Position numbers and translations under genes: made by a program. The notes under the pieces were generated by a model. That model searched no databases. It saw only the letters and a list, made by a program, of their open reading frames with translations, and had not been told where the DNA came from. Shown here piece by piece: positions 53,235 to 63,000 of a DNA stretch of 64,000 nt. Every line of letters starts with the position of its first letter. Within the stretch, counting starts at the first letter, position 1. The DNA lies in assembly GCF_003609635.1 (NCBI RefSeq), contig NZ_MCIA01000007.1:62001-126000 (forward strand), given 5' to 3'. This DNA comes from Lacrimispora algidixylanolytica. GTDB lineage: Bacteria > Bacillota > Clostridia > Lachnospirales > Lachnospiraceae.

Positions 53235-53278
53235 AGGTTCAAACGTCAGCCAGTTAAATAAGAAAGGAAATTGATTCT

Positions 53279-54808
53279 ATGAGTTTATTGGAAATTGAAG
53301 GCTTAACACATTCCTTTGGTGATACTCTGCTTTATAAAAATGCAGAATTATCCTTAAACAAAGGGGAGCATATTGGAATTGTAGGCCAGAACGGAACAGG
53401 AAAAAGCACATTAATTAAGGTTTGCACGGAGCAGATTATACCAGATCAAGGACGAATTTCATGGCAGCCAAAGATAACGGTTGGGTATCTGGATCAGTAT
53501 GCCAAAATCAATAGAGATGTCACAATTAATACCTTTTTAAAGTCTGCTTTTTCAAATCTTTATAAGATTGAGGAAGAAACGATAAAGTTATACGAAAAGG
53601 GGGCTTTAGGTTGTATGGAATCCTTAAGTCAGGCGGCTCGGTATCAAGAAGAGCTGGAAAGAAAAGGGTTTTATTCCATAGATACCAGCATTCAACAGGT
53701 ATCCAGTGGATTAGGTCTGTCTGCTATCGGATTGGAACGATCAATAGATCAAATAAGCGGCGGCCAGCGGGCCAAAGTAATTCTTGCAAAGCTTCTTTTA
53801 GAAAAGCCAGATGTATTGTTGCTTGACGAACCAACTAATTTTCTGGACAGAGAGCATATTGCCTGGTTGTCAGAATATCTATCGGGGTTAGAACGTGCTT
53901 TTTTGGTGGTGTCTCATGATTTTAAGTTCTTAGATAGAATCACAAACCGAATCTGTGATATTGACAATAAAATCATAACAAAATATCACGGCACCTATTC
54001 TGAGTTCTTAGGAAAGAAAACACTCTTAAGAGAAGACTATATCAGACAATACACGGCTCAGCAAAAGGAGATTAAAAAGACAGAAGAATTTATCCGTAAA
54101 AATATAGCAGGACGGAAGTCGAAAATGGCAAGAGGGCGCCAAAAGCAGCTCGACCGCATGGATAAAATTCAGTCTTTGAATCTAAAAGAGATAAGACCAA
54201 ACTTTCATTTCCCAGAGCTACCCTTAACAAATGGGGATCATTTGTCTGTGAGTAATCTAGCGGTGGGGTATCAAACATCTGTATTATCTCACATTGATTT
54301 CGGTATGAAAGGAGGTAAGAAAGCAGTTATTACCGGATTCAATGGAATTGGTAAGTCTACGTTACTAAAGACATTAATGGGCCAAATTCAGCCAAAAGAT
54401 GGGGTATATCGATTCTCGGATCAGGTCAAGGTAGGATATTTTGAACAGGATTTATTATGGGAAGATGAAGGAAAAACACCAATAGAAGTTGTATCAGATG
54501 CCAACCCGGTTCTGACCGGAAAAGAAGTGCGTGAGCATCTTGCTCGAAATGGAATATCCAGTAAACATACTATGCAACCCATGGGAACATTAAGCGGAGG
54601 GGAGCAGGCTAAGGTTAAATTGTGCTTACTGTCATTAGTGCCATGCAACTTTTTAATTCTAGATGAGCCTACCAATCATTTGGATGCTCAGGCAAAAGAT
54701 TCTCTTAGGTCAGCTTTGATTCATTTTACTGGCACGGTGCTCATTGTGTCTCATGAGGAAGCATTTTATTGTGATTGGATTGATCAGATTATAAAGATAG
54801 AGAAGTGA
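53279..54808 (+). CDS. ABC-F family ATPase (ribosome-protection type candidate)
   Basis: A soluble protein of 509 aa with two ABC domains and no membrane helices. Domain 1 has Walker A GQNGTGKS (about 36-43), signature ISGGQ and Walker B LLLDEPTNFLD. A short interdomain linker (about 245-300) contains the basic KSKMARGRQKQLDRM. Domain 2 has GFNGIGKS, LSGGEQ and LILDEPTNHLD. ABC-F proteins act on the ribosomal E site; those behind attenuator leaders usually give resistance to lincosamides, streptogramin A, pleuromutilins or related drugs. The resistance spectrum cannot be read from the sequence. Confidence 0.9.
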   Translation: MSLLEIEGLTHSFGDTLLYKNAELSLNKGEHIGIVGQNGTGKSTLIKVCTEQIIPDQGRISWQPKITVGYLDQYAKINRDVTINTFLKSAFSNLYKIEEETIKLYEKGALGCMESLSQAARYQEELERKGFYSIDTSIQQVSSGLGLSAIGLERSIDQISGGQRAKVILAKLLLEKPDVLLLDEPTNFLDREHIAWLSEYLSGLERAFLVVSHDFKFLDRITNRICDIDNKIITKYHGTYSEFLGKKTLLREDYIRQYTAQQKEIKKTEEFIRKNIAGRKSKMARGRQKQLDRMDKIQSLNLKEIRPNFHFPELPLTNGDHLSVSNLAVGYQTSVLSHIDFGMKGGKKAVITGFNGIGKSTLLKTLMGQIQPKDGVYRFSDQVKVGYFEQDLLWEDEGKTPIEVVSDANPVLTGKEVREHLARNGISSKHTMQPMGTLSGGEQAKVKLCLLSLVPCNFLILDEPTNHLDAQAKDSLRSALIHFTGTVLIVSHEEAFYCDWIDQIIKIEK

Positions 54809-54819
54809 TGAACTAAAAA

Positions 54820-54850
54820 ATCCCCTGTCTGTAAGTTGGAGACAGGGGAT
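54820..54850 (-). terminator. Terminator of the methyltransferase-like gene
   Basis: ATCCCCTGTCT (54820-54830) pairs perfectly with AGACAGGGGAT (54840-54850). The T6 run lies on the - strand side, so it mainly ends the - strand transcript; it may also end the ABC-F mRNA. Confidence 0.85.
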
Positions 54851-54875
54851 GCAAAAGTGTTTTCTGTATAGAAGT

Positions 54876-55466
54876 TTACAAAAAGAGAAAGTATCTGGGG
54901 GTTTTCTTCTTATACTGCTTATATTCGTCACCAAAAATCCGAAATAAATATACTTCTTCTTCTAAAATCTGTAAATGCATAAATAAGAGTCCCCCAGCAG
55001 CGGCCACAGCAATGATTCCACTTGGCATAGCAAGGGCAGAGCCGATATAGAGAAGATCAAACCCCACAAATGCAGGATTACGGCTTATTTTGTAAATGCC
55101 ACTTGTAACCATAGTAGTCTTCTGGCCTTCGTCGATACCGGCCCGCCAGCTATCTCTCATGGAAGTGATGGCAAGAATGAAGAAGAGAACCCCTAATCCG
55201 GTTAAGACGATACCGATCCATTGAATGACTGACGGTAGTTTAACTGGGAGCATATATCTCTGTAGGAAAAAGCCAGCATATTGAATGACTGCCATACCAT
55301 ATGTGATGGTGAGCAGGCATGATTCAATCATTGCCGTTTTTTTAGGCTTACTTCCTTTCGCCAGGCGGTTTGTAAAAATCCCCTTTTTTCTTAGAAGGAT
55401 CTGCTTTGCAAAGTATGCAATGTAAAACGCGGTTATCAGTACAAATAATAAGAATTTAGTAATCAT
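54876..55466 (-). CDS. Isoprenylcysteine carboxyl methyltransferase-like membrane protein
   Basis: A 196-aa protein with about five membrane helices. The C-terminal catalytic-type region matches the ICMT/PEMT families: GIYKISRNPAFVGFDLLYIGSAL, then EEVYLFRIFGDEYKQYKKKTPRY (SAM-binding His replaced by the NP and EE..L....GEEY-type motif). ATG 55466 with AGGATGTG upstream is preferred to 55484. The substrate is unknown; bacterial members modify lipids or small molecules. Confidence 0.85.
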   Translation of the reverse strand: MITKFLLFVLITAFYIAYFAKQILLRKKGIFTNRLAKGSKPKKTAMIESCLLTITYGMAVIQYAGFFLQRYMLPVKLPSVIQWIGIVLTGLGVLFFILAITSMRDSWRAGIDEGQKTTMVTSGIYKISRNPAFVGFDLLYIGSALAMPSGIIAVAAAGGLLFMHLQILEEEVYLFRIFGDEYKQYKKKTPRYFLFL

Positions 55467-55534
55467 GAAATCACATCCTGACATTGTATTTGTGATTATT
55501 ATAACACAGAGGCTGAGATTATACGATTAAAAAT

Positions 55535-55714
55535 ATGAACCATGAAACACGAATTATTAAGTATAATGCAAGCATAAAAATGGAAGCTTATCATTTTCAG
55601 GGAATTATGCAGAAGTTTCCGAACCATTTTCATGAATATTACGAGATTGGATATATTGAAAATGGTAAACGGAAGTTAACCTGTAAGGAAAGAGAGTATA
55701 TGCCCTCTGAATGA
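55535..55714 (+). pseudogene. Relic: N-terminal cupin of an AraC-type regulator
   Basis: The frame MNHETRIIKYNASIKMEAYH continues to KFPNHFHEYYEIGYIENGKRKL, the typical HxHxxYEI start of an AraC-family sensing domain, but stops at codon 60 (TGA 55712-55714). The remaining cupin and the helix-turn-helix pair are gone. The 55715-55920 stretch holds no gene; the SD for the next gene is at its end. Confidence 0.75.
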
Positions 55715-55920
55715 GAGGCCACAGCAATTGCTATAGAGCTTGTATAAACATCAGAATTGCTATTAAAACGAAATAAATTAAACAATAACTTTGACTTTCA
55801 CTGTCAAGGTTATTATTATATAATGAAACTATGAAAAGAATTGATTGAAAAAGTTTAGGTTTTCTGGATTTTAGTTGAATATTATAAGATGTGCTAAATC
55901 ATTGTAAAGGAGCATGAGAA

Positions 55921-56523
55921 ATGAATATCAAAAAAGAATTGGAAGAGATAACAGGCAAGGCTGACTGCTTATATTTCAATGATATTGAGATCGACCCTTT
56001 GACTATTAAAGCAGTAATGATTAATGAGGTGGTGCCGTCCGATCCCCTACAGGATTTTTATGGACAAGCTGACGCTGATTATATGAAGACAACAATTCCA
56101 CTTTTTCAAGGGGCCGGAGCATCCGTCTCATCTATTGAGGACATATTAGGGCTGGGAATCTATATTACCAATGCTGTCAAAGCTCCTAAATCCCAATACA
56201 CCATTGAAAAAAGCATGATTGAAAACAGTTTGCCTTACTTGGAAAAGGAGCTTGCTTTGTTTCCAAATGTTAAGGTAATTATGCTTATGGGTGACGTAGC
56301 AAAAAAAGCCTTTAATATGATTGCCAAAAAAGAGACCAAGAAAAATGTTGTACCCTCTATATCTACTTATAAGCTAAGAAACAGTGAATTGTATTATGGA
56401 AATGTACGGGTAATGCCTTCCTATATTATGACAGGCGGAAATATTTTGATTGAAAAATCAAAGATGAAGATGGGGACGGAGGATATTCATACAATGCTTC
56501 TTATGATTGGAGCACAGCCATAG
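55921..56523 (+). CDS. Uracil-DNA glycosylase superfamily-like protein
   Basis: A 200-aa protein. MINEVVPSDP, YITNAVKAPKSQY, and IENSLPYLEKELALFPNVKVIMLMGDVAKKAF follow the order of the UDG fold (motif 1, N-containing strand, and the helix-strand G..A..). The usual C-terminal H-P-S motif is not evident (MPSYIMTGGN instead), so glycosylase activity is doubtful. AAAGGAG precedes the start. The annotation rests on pattern only. Confidence 0.65.
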   Translation: MNIKKELEEITGKADCLYFNDIEIDPLTIKAVMINEVVPSDPLQDFYGQADADYMKTTIPLFQGAGASVSSIEDILGLGIYITNAVKAPKSQYTIEKSMIENSLPYLEKELALFPNVKVIMLMGDVAKKAFNMIAKKETKKNVVPSISTYKLRNSELYYGNVRVMPSYIMTGGNILIEKSKMKMGTEDIHTMLLMIGAQP

Positions 56524-56570
56524 GCACTGCTTGATATAAGAGGAAAAGAGAATCATAATTAAAAAAAATC

Positions 56571-56619
56571 TTGACAAATAGTCAGCGCTGAGTATACTGA
56601 TACTCAGTACTGACTATTT
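56571..56619 (+). promoter_or_regulatory. Promoter and PadR operator
   Basis: TTGACA (56571-56576), 16-base spacer, TATACT (56593-56598). A 20-base inverted repeat, AAATAGTCAGCGCTGAGTAT (56576-56595) against ATACTCAGTACTGACTATTT (56600-56619), matches at 18 of 20 positions and covers the spacer, the -10 and the start site. Confidence 0.82.
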
Positions 56620-56637
56620 GAGATAAGGAGCGATTTT

Positions 56638-57207
56638 ATGATTCCACTATATATTCTTGGCCTTCTCTTACGGTTTGGCCCTCAGCACGGATACCAGATA
56701 AAGAAACTGATAGAAGAACAGTTGAAGGATTTTACACAGATTAAGCTACCAACAGTATATTACCATCTTGAAAAGATGGAAGCGTCAGGGCTAATTACAG
56801 CCACCTGTGAAAAGCAGGGAGAGCGTCCGGAAAAGACGGTGTATCAAGTAAGCAATATAGGAGCAGATAAGTTTGGAGAACTGCTTTCCCAGTCCTTGCA
56901 GATCAAGTACCACCCGACCTTTGATATTGATTGCACGTTTTATTTTTCTGATTCACTGGATCAAAATGAAATGGTGAATAGTCTCGAAATTCATATTGGT
57001 GTCATGAAAAAGACATTGGAAAAGTTAAATATTCACCATAGGGAAACCCTGGAGTATATGCCAGAAAGCTATAAAATCTCTGCAAATATTATTTTTGAAC
57101 ATCACATCATGCATTATAAAGCGGAACTTGCATGGGCGGAGCAATCTTGTAACACCTTGAAGGAGGTAAAATCATATGGGAAAGACCAGGATCATCGAGA
57201 CCAATGA
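56638..57207 (+). CDS. PadR family regulator
   Basis: A 189-aa repressor with the PadR winged helix (residues 1-75: IPLYILGLLLRFGPQHGYQIKKLI, LPTVYYHLEKMEASGLI) and a helical C-terminal dimerisation domain. The promoter at 56571 is covered by a long inverted repeat, its likely binding site. The gene overlaps the methyltransferase by 32 bases, so the two form one operon. Confidence 0.92.
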   Translation: MIPLYILGLLLRFGPQHGYQIKKLIEEQLKDFTQIKLPTVYYHLEKMEASGLITATCEKQGERPEKTVYQVSNIGADKFGELLSQSLQIKYHPTFDIDCTFYFSDSLDQNEMVNSLEIHIGVMKKTLEKLNIHHRETLEYMPESYKISANIIFEHHIMHYKAELAWAEQSCNTLKEVKSYGKDQDHRDQ

Positions 57208-57829
57208 GGGAATTCAAAATGAAGTTACAGTGGAGATGTTTGATGTATTTGCCAGTAAGATGAGAGACAAAGGTTGGAACGGCGTTGACGGCATGATTGC
57301 TTCCGGCATTAAGGGCGGTGATCTGTTAGAGGTGGGGCCCGGCCCTGGCTATGTAGGACTCGAACTGGCAAAGAAGATACACCCTACTTCTCTTACTGGC
57401 TGTGAGATCAGCCCTGCCATGCTCCGCTTTGCTGAAAAGAATGCCGCCGAATACGGGATTTCTGCCCACTATGTCCTTGGAAACTGCATGAGTATGCCAT
57501 TTAAAAATGAAAGTTTTGATTCTGTGATATCCAATGGCTCCATGCATGAATGGGAAGATCCAATTCTTGCCTTTGATGAAATCTATCGTGTATTGCGTAC
57601 TAGCGGAAGGTATTGTATCACAGACTTATGCCGTGATGTGAGCCCAATGAAAAAAGCTATGGTGTATTTCTCTACCCAGCCAAAAGAAATGCGTCCCGGA
57701 TTGGTGTCTTCATTAAATGCGGCATACACTGTTTCGGAAATCACAGAGCTTCTCCGCCATTCAAAGCTATGTGATGCGGTGGTGACCAGAGAATTCTTTG
57801 GTCTATGTATTGCTGGTCAAAAAGAATAG
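57176..57829 (+). CDS. Class I SAM-dependent methyltransferase
   Basis: A 217-aa enzyme of the Methyltransf_11 type. Motif I is LLEVGPGPGYVGLELA (about 45-60), the acidic residue after strand 2 is E in TGCEISPAML, and motif IV is SFDSVISNGSMHEW. GGAGGT lies ahead of ATG 57176, inside the padR 3' end. Since it is controlled by a PadR protein, a role in drug or small-molecule modification is plausible, but the substrate is unknown. Confidence 0.9.
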   Translation: MGKTRIIETNEGIQNEVTVEMFDVFASKMRDKGWNGVDGMIASGIKGGDLLEVGPGPGYVGLELAKKIHPTSLTGCEISPAMLRFAEKNAAEYGISAHYVLGNCMSMPFKNESFDSVISNGSMHEWEDPILAFDEIYRVLRTSGRYCITDLCRDVSPMKKAMVYFSTQPKEMRPGLVSSLNAAYTVSEITELLRHSKLCDAVVTREFFGLCIAGQKE

Positions 57830-57997
57830 ACTAATTGATCATAATATATTATTTGCTTGTATTTTTATAATGATATAAACTTTTATGATAAGCAGGTAAA
57901 TTTATTTATATTAATTTAAACAATTTTTTGTCGATATTCTAAATAGATGAATTATTTATCATTCCAACGGAAAAAACATGAAAGGAAGTGATAATGT

Positions 57998-58702
57998 ATG
58001 ACAAATATTAATGTTGGCAGAATGTCTGGAGTTCAGTATCAATCTTTCTCACAAACATCAAAAGTCAGTGGCTTGGATTGGGAGAAGATACCACATAAAG
58101 GGATGGAACGCCCATCAGAAGCGGAATTTACAAGCAAGATTGACGAACTTGCTAAAGGCTTGGCAGAGGCGCGTTACAGCAATGACAACAGCAGATATAA
58201 AAGTCTTAGCTCGGAAGGCGAGAAGATGAGAGCACAGTATATATCATCTGTGTCACCAGATCGGAAGAACATGGTAGATGAGGCTTCAGAGCTTATGAAT
58301 CAATCCCGTTCCAATGCCGGAAAAGAAGAAACAGATAAACCTCATGATTTTATGGACTATCTAAATAAGAAAGACGGAGTTGGAGAATATGCCAAGAAAG
58401 GGAGCCGTGGTTCAGCTTCTAAGTCCGGCACCACAGTCGTTCTTACGGGATCTGATTTACAGCCAGATACATTTGAGATAAAGGGCAGTAAAGCAGGTCA
58501 AACAGTGATGGGTTATGCATCTGGTAATTGGTATCATGTGAATACATCCGAAGAGCAGAACATGCAGCAAAATTTTCTTTCCAGACTGAATAAAGCGGAA
58601 GACCGATATTATAGACAGTATATAAATGCTGGCCCATTGAATACTGGGCAGGATTTTGATACAGCGTCAGCGACCAAAAACAGAGTGGATTATACCGCAT
58701 AA
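57998..58702 (+). CDS. Hypothetical protein, 234 aa
   Basis: A hydrophilic protein without a signal peptide or membrane helix, starting MTNINVGRMSGVQYQSFSQT. It is rich in Ser, Lys, Asp and Asn, with a probable helical segment at about 40-110 (EFTSKIDELAKGLAEARYSN) and a Gly/Ser-rich break near 130-140. The overall look (short repeats of S/T, no Cys) resembles proteins on the flagellar or spore surface, but no family is recognised. AAAGGAAGTGAT gives the SD, and a strong terminator follows. Confidence 0.65.
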   Translation: MTNINVGRMSGVQYQSFSQTSKVSGLDWEKIPHKGMERPSEAEFTSKIDELAKGLAEARYSNDNSRYKSLSSEGEKMRAQYISSVSPDRKNMVDEASELMNQSRSNAGKEETDKPHDFMDYLNKKDGVGEYAKKGSRGSASKSGTTVVLTGSDLQPDTFEIKGSKAGQTVMGYASGNWYHVNTSEEQNMQQNFLSRLNKAEDRYYRQYINAGPLNTGQDFDTASATKNRVDYTA

Positions 58703-58712
58703 CTTTAAGGGC

Positions 58713-58752
58713 AAAAAGCAGGGACTTGATTAAAAACAAGTCCCTGTTTTTT
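58713..58752 (+). terminator. Terminator after the 234-aa gene
   Basis: AAAAGCAGGGACTTG pairs with CAAGTCCCTGTTTTTT, a 10-bp stem with a T6 run. Confidence 0.88.
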
Positions 58753-58812
58753 GCTGTATTTAGTAAGTTGTCAACCTGCTTGGCCTAATTATTTCATATT
58801 ATGGTAACTGAA

Positions 58813-59391
58813 TTAATAACTGTATGTGACGCGGACCTTAGTCCCCCTGATGGTAAAGCCATCTGAACCTGTATAGTTACTGAGCACCCTGCCTTGAATC
58901 TGAATATAATAGGTGCTGTCAGCATTTAAACCGTTAAGAACCGTTGTATTACAAGGATTTGCAGTACTAGGATTGTCTGTCACCCAAAACTTAAAGAATC
59001 CAGATGCTTGTCCGCCGCAGAAGACTTGTACGTTCTCAATGGCTGTAAACTTTCCTTGAGAAATGTTGCTTTTTGAGGGATTCCAAGCCTGAACATTTGT
59101 TATCTTAGCACCGGTTGGAATGTTAGTAAACTTAAAGGTTGAGCTGGTGCCTACAATTGTTCCTGTAGCATTCTTAAACAGCCGTGCTTCAACTGGTCCT
59201 ACTGTGGCTTCTTTGCTTGACGAAGCAGCTCTCACGGCTGCAAGTGTATCTGTCCCCATTAAGTCTGACAATTTATAGTCCGTATATCCTATGCGGGTTC
59301 CAGGAATTTGGGTGGTATCAGCAGCCCATGCAGATACAGTAAAACATAAGGTCATAACCATACTTAAAAACAGGGAAAATAGCTTTTTCAT
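58813..59391 (-). CDS. Secreted protein, unknown function
   Basis: A 192-aa protein with a classical signal peptide (MKKLFSLFLSMVMTLCFTVSAWA, cleavage after AWA at about 23). The mature part is Thr/Asn/Gly-rich with two cysteines (CGG near 123 and CNT near 147) that could form a disulfide. Predominantly beta-strand-like spacing suggests a small extracellular beta-sandwich. No homologue is recognised. On the - strand, AAGGAGG precedes the start. Confidence 0.75.
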   Translation of the reverse strand: MKKLFSLFLSMVMTLCFTVSAWAADTTQIPGTRIGYTDYKLSDLMGTDTLAAVRAASSSKEATVGPVEARLFKNATGTIVGTSSTFKFTNIPTGAKITNVQAWNPSKSNISQGKFTAIENVQVFCGGQASGFFKFWVTDNPSTANPCNTTVLNGLNADSTYYIQIQGRVLSNYTGSDGFTIRGTKVRVTYSY

Positions 59392-60079
59392 ATAAATCCT
59401 CCTTCTATGCAGTTTGACAACTTACCTATATGTAAAATTTACTTACAACCGAGACTGATAAGACGATGGATTATATGGTTAGTATATATTTTTAGATAGC
59501 ATATATCAAGTTAATTGATGGAACAAGGAAATACCTACGCTTCTTTTGTGAATAAGCTAGATCATAGGGGGAATTGGAGTTTATAAGGGGAGATTAACAT
59601 AATAAAAACAGTTGCACTGCATCAATGTCTTATCCACCCATGACCTGCTGGTTTTTAGGGATGCGTGCCATAGTGAAGTGGTGCTTTCGTTAGTTGTTGA
59701 TAACGGAAAAATGGTGTAAATACAATTGAGCTTTTAAAAAATGATAAATAAGTAAAAGGAGTTGTTCCATTGAACGGCTCCTTTTGTCATGAGGGCTGTT
59801 AAAAGTAGATTAAAAATTGCAATGGTTTTTGCAAAAGTACAAAATAAAATGCACTTTGCCATACATGGAGAATTGGCTGATGAAGTAGATAGTTAGCCAT
59901 GGATAGGGTACGTTGGAACACAGAGTTTATAGAAATATTATAAATCTGACAGGAATTAATAAAAAACGTAAAAAGTGCTACAATATAATATTGTGCTATT
60001 TTTTATGAAAAACAGACAAACTAACTGTAAAGAGATGCCGTCTCGTCTGAAGGATCTCTTTAATAAGGAGGAGCCTCAA
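59392..60079. other. Gene-free stretch before the glucan synthase gene
   Basis: No ORF is supportable. A terminator-like hairpin AAAAGGAG...CTCCTTTT lies at 59754-59785. AATGGTTTTTGCAAAA at 59821-59836 also occurs near 34461-34476. The sequence is otherwise AT-rich; GGAGG at 60068-60072 is the SD of the next gene. Confidence 0.5.
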
Positions 60080-63000
60080 TTGCAGATCTTGTTGGAAAAA
60101 ATTAATTTATATATATATTCACCGCTTCTGCTGGCTATTTTACTGATACTAATTGCATTGTTCTGTTTCATTCTGTTAATGCTGTATTGCCGGTGCAACC
60201 ATTTTGGTAAGAAATTACATTTTCCGCTTTGTTCTCCGGGAGAAGGAGATAAACCGGGTCCCAGCGAGTGGGAGAAGCAGATGCTTGATCTGGCAGAAAG
60301 CCACAGGCAGGTCAGATTGATTGGATATAGCTTTGTTCTTAATAATTATAATCAGGCGGCCTATAAAAAGCTGAATAAAATCAGAAACAGCATCTCTGCT
60401 GTGTCTGCCGATATGATTTCCCTGATTCCGGCAGCCCGCTGGCTCTATGACAATTTCCAGATGCTGTACCGGGAAATTAAAAAAGTGCGTAACTCGGGAA
60501 CTGGCTATGCCGTACTGCCGGTGCTGAAGGGAAAGGAATACCGTAACTTTCCCCGTATTTATGTTGTGGCAAAAAAGATGGTGGCTCTTTCCGGTGGCCA
60601 TTTAAGTGAGGAAAATATATCTGTGATGCTCAAGGCTTATCAGCAGAAGATACCGCTTACAGACAAGGAAATCTGGGTCTTGCCGGAAGTGCTGGGCTTT
60701 TGCCTTCTTGAAGAAATCATTGCAATCGCCAATGAAATCCTCCATATGATTGATGTGAAGTCGAAGGCAGAAAAATTTCTCCGGGATAAGCTTCCCCATA
60801 AGCAGGGACCGGCTTGTATATCAGCACTGTTTTGCAAAATAGAGGATAACTTAAGGCTGAACTATTCGTTTCATGCCCATGTAATATACCTGCTGAAAAA
60901 TATGTCTTTTGATGAGGCATCCATTCAAAAATACCTGGAATTTCATTTTGCTTCCATGGAAAGACAGGTGAAGACTTCCGACATATTCATGGAAGAAGGA
61001 AAGATTGAATCATTTCTTGAGACGAATATGCGGACTCTGATTGTCAGCCTGAGGGATGTCAATGAAGTGGATGAGGAAAAATTCTTTGAGGAATATTCCT
61101 GCCTGGAGCAGATTTTATCACAGGATCCGGATGGGGTCTTTAAAAAGATGGATCTGGAATCCAGGGGCATGTACCGTGGGGTCATCGTTAAATTATCGCT
61201 CCGTTATCGCCTGAGGGAGGAAAAGATAGCGAAGGACTGCCTGGAGCTGGCAGTTCAGGGAAGGGAAGGACTGCATTGCTCTCATCATGTGGGAACCTAT
61301 CTTTTGGGGAAGGGGTATCCAATTCTGAAAGCAAAGGTATTAGGAAAGCCAATCCCCAAAAGAATTAAAAATAGACGAAACGTAAATGGTTTCCTTTATT
61401 TCCTTACCCTATTTTTCATTATTCCGGGGCTGAGCTTCTGCCTGCTCTATGCTTTCAGGGCTCTTGGCGGGCTACAGGATAACAGCCGGAAGATCATTAC
61501 TCTTCTGGCGGCAATGCCGCTGTTAATTGGGATCTCTATGGAGATTACAAACTTTATATTTACCAGAAGAATTAAGGTTCAAAAGATTCCTTCCCTGAAC
61601 TATCTGAAAGAAATACGGTCAGAAGCAAGAACCTTTGTGGCCATGCCGGTCATCGTTTCCACGAAAGAACAGGGTATGGGATACATGGACCGTCTCCAAA
61701 AGCATTATCTGGCAAACCGGCAGCCCAACCTTTTTTTTGCATTGCTCCTTGATTTTGAGGATTGCCCGGACCCGTTCATGACAAAGGATGAGGTGATTGA
61801 AATTGCTCTAGCTGCACGAATGAAGGAACTGAATGAGCTCTATCCATCGGAGCACCAGCGTTTCTCGCTGTTCTTACGCTGCCGCAAATGGAATCAGGCG
61901 GAAAACTGTTATATGGGCTGGGAGCGAAAGAGAGGAAAGCTGGAAGAGTTTAATAACCTTTTAAACGGGGAAAAAAAAGAGAATACTACCTTTTCCTCCA
62001 TTTACTGTGATGAAAAGCTTCTTTCCACCTTTCGGTATGTGATTACACTAGATGCGGATACAAATCTGCTTCGTGACAATGCCGCGAAACTGGTCGGACT
62101 GATTGATCATCCTTTAAATAAACCAATTCTGGATGCCAAAGGTCAAAAGGTGGAGGAAGGCTATGTCATCATTCAACCTTCGGTAAGAAACCATATCGTG
62201 GATAAGAACGGCAGCAGATTTACAAAAATCTTTGGAGGAGAATCAGGTCTTGCCCATTACGGAACCGTAATATCAGATATCTATCAGGATATTTTTAACG
62301 AAGGAATCTATACCGGGAAGGGCATCTATGACTTGTATGCTTTCTACAAGGTGCTTCAAAATAAGGTACCGGAAAACCGGATTCTCAGTCATGACCTTTT
62401 TGAGAGCTGCTATGCACGGACGGCTTTTTCCAGCACAGTCAAGATTATGGACAATTTTCCAAACAGCTTTTTATCTTTTACCAAAAGGGAACACCGATGG
62501 CTGCGCGGGGACTGGCAGCTTCTGCCCTGGTTGTTTATGAAGAAGGACTCGGAAGGGAGAAGCTTATGCGCATTGTCAAGATGGAAAATCTTTGACAACT
62601 TAAGGAGGAGCCTGGTTCCGCTGAGTAAGACGCTGTTGATATTGTTGAATCTGGCATGGATGCCCAAAGCATATTATCTTTGGGTACCTTTCGTTTTCTT
62701 TAATGATATATTTGTTATGGTGACTATGTTGTTTGCAGTGGTCACCCAGAAGCTGATCCGTCCGAAGCTTGTACTTGTTTATAAAGGCTTTTTTAAGGAA
62801 CTTGCTGTGATGCTGGAAAGAGCATTCCTGGAGTTTACAATCACTCCTTACCGTGCTTATGTCGCATCCGATGCAATAGTCAGAACTTTGTATCGGGTCT
62901 TTATCAGCAAAAAAAATCTGCTTCGCTGGAATACGGCGGAAGCAGTGGATGCCTCCATTGTCAATACCAGAAAGGGATATTTTCTTACCATGTGGAGCTC

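Noticed and set aside
52913-53242. 109-codon - strand frame in the ABC-F leader
   Set aside because: It runs through the terminator hairpins and the leader ORF on the opposite strand and has no SD.
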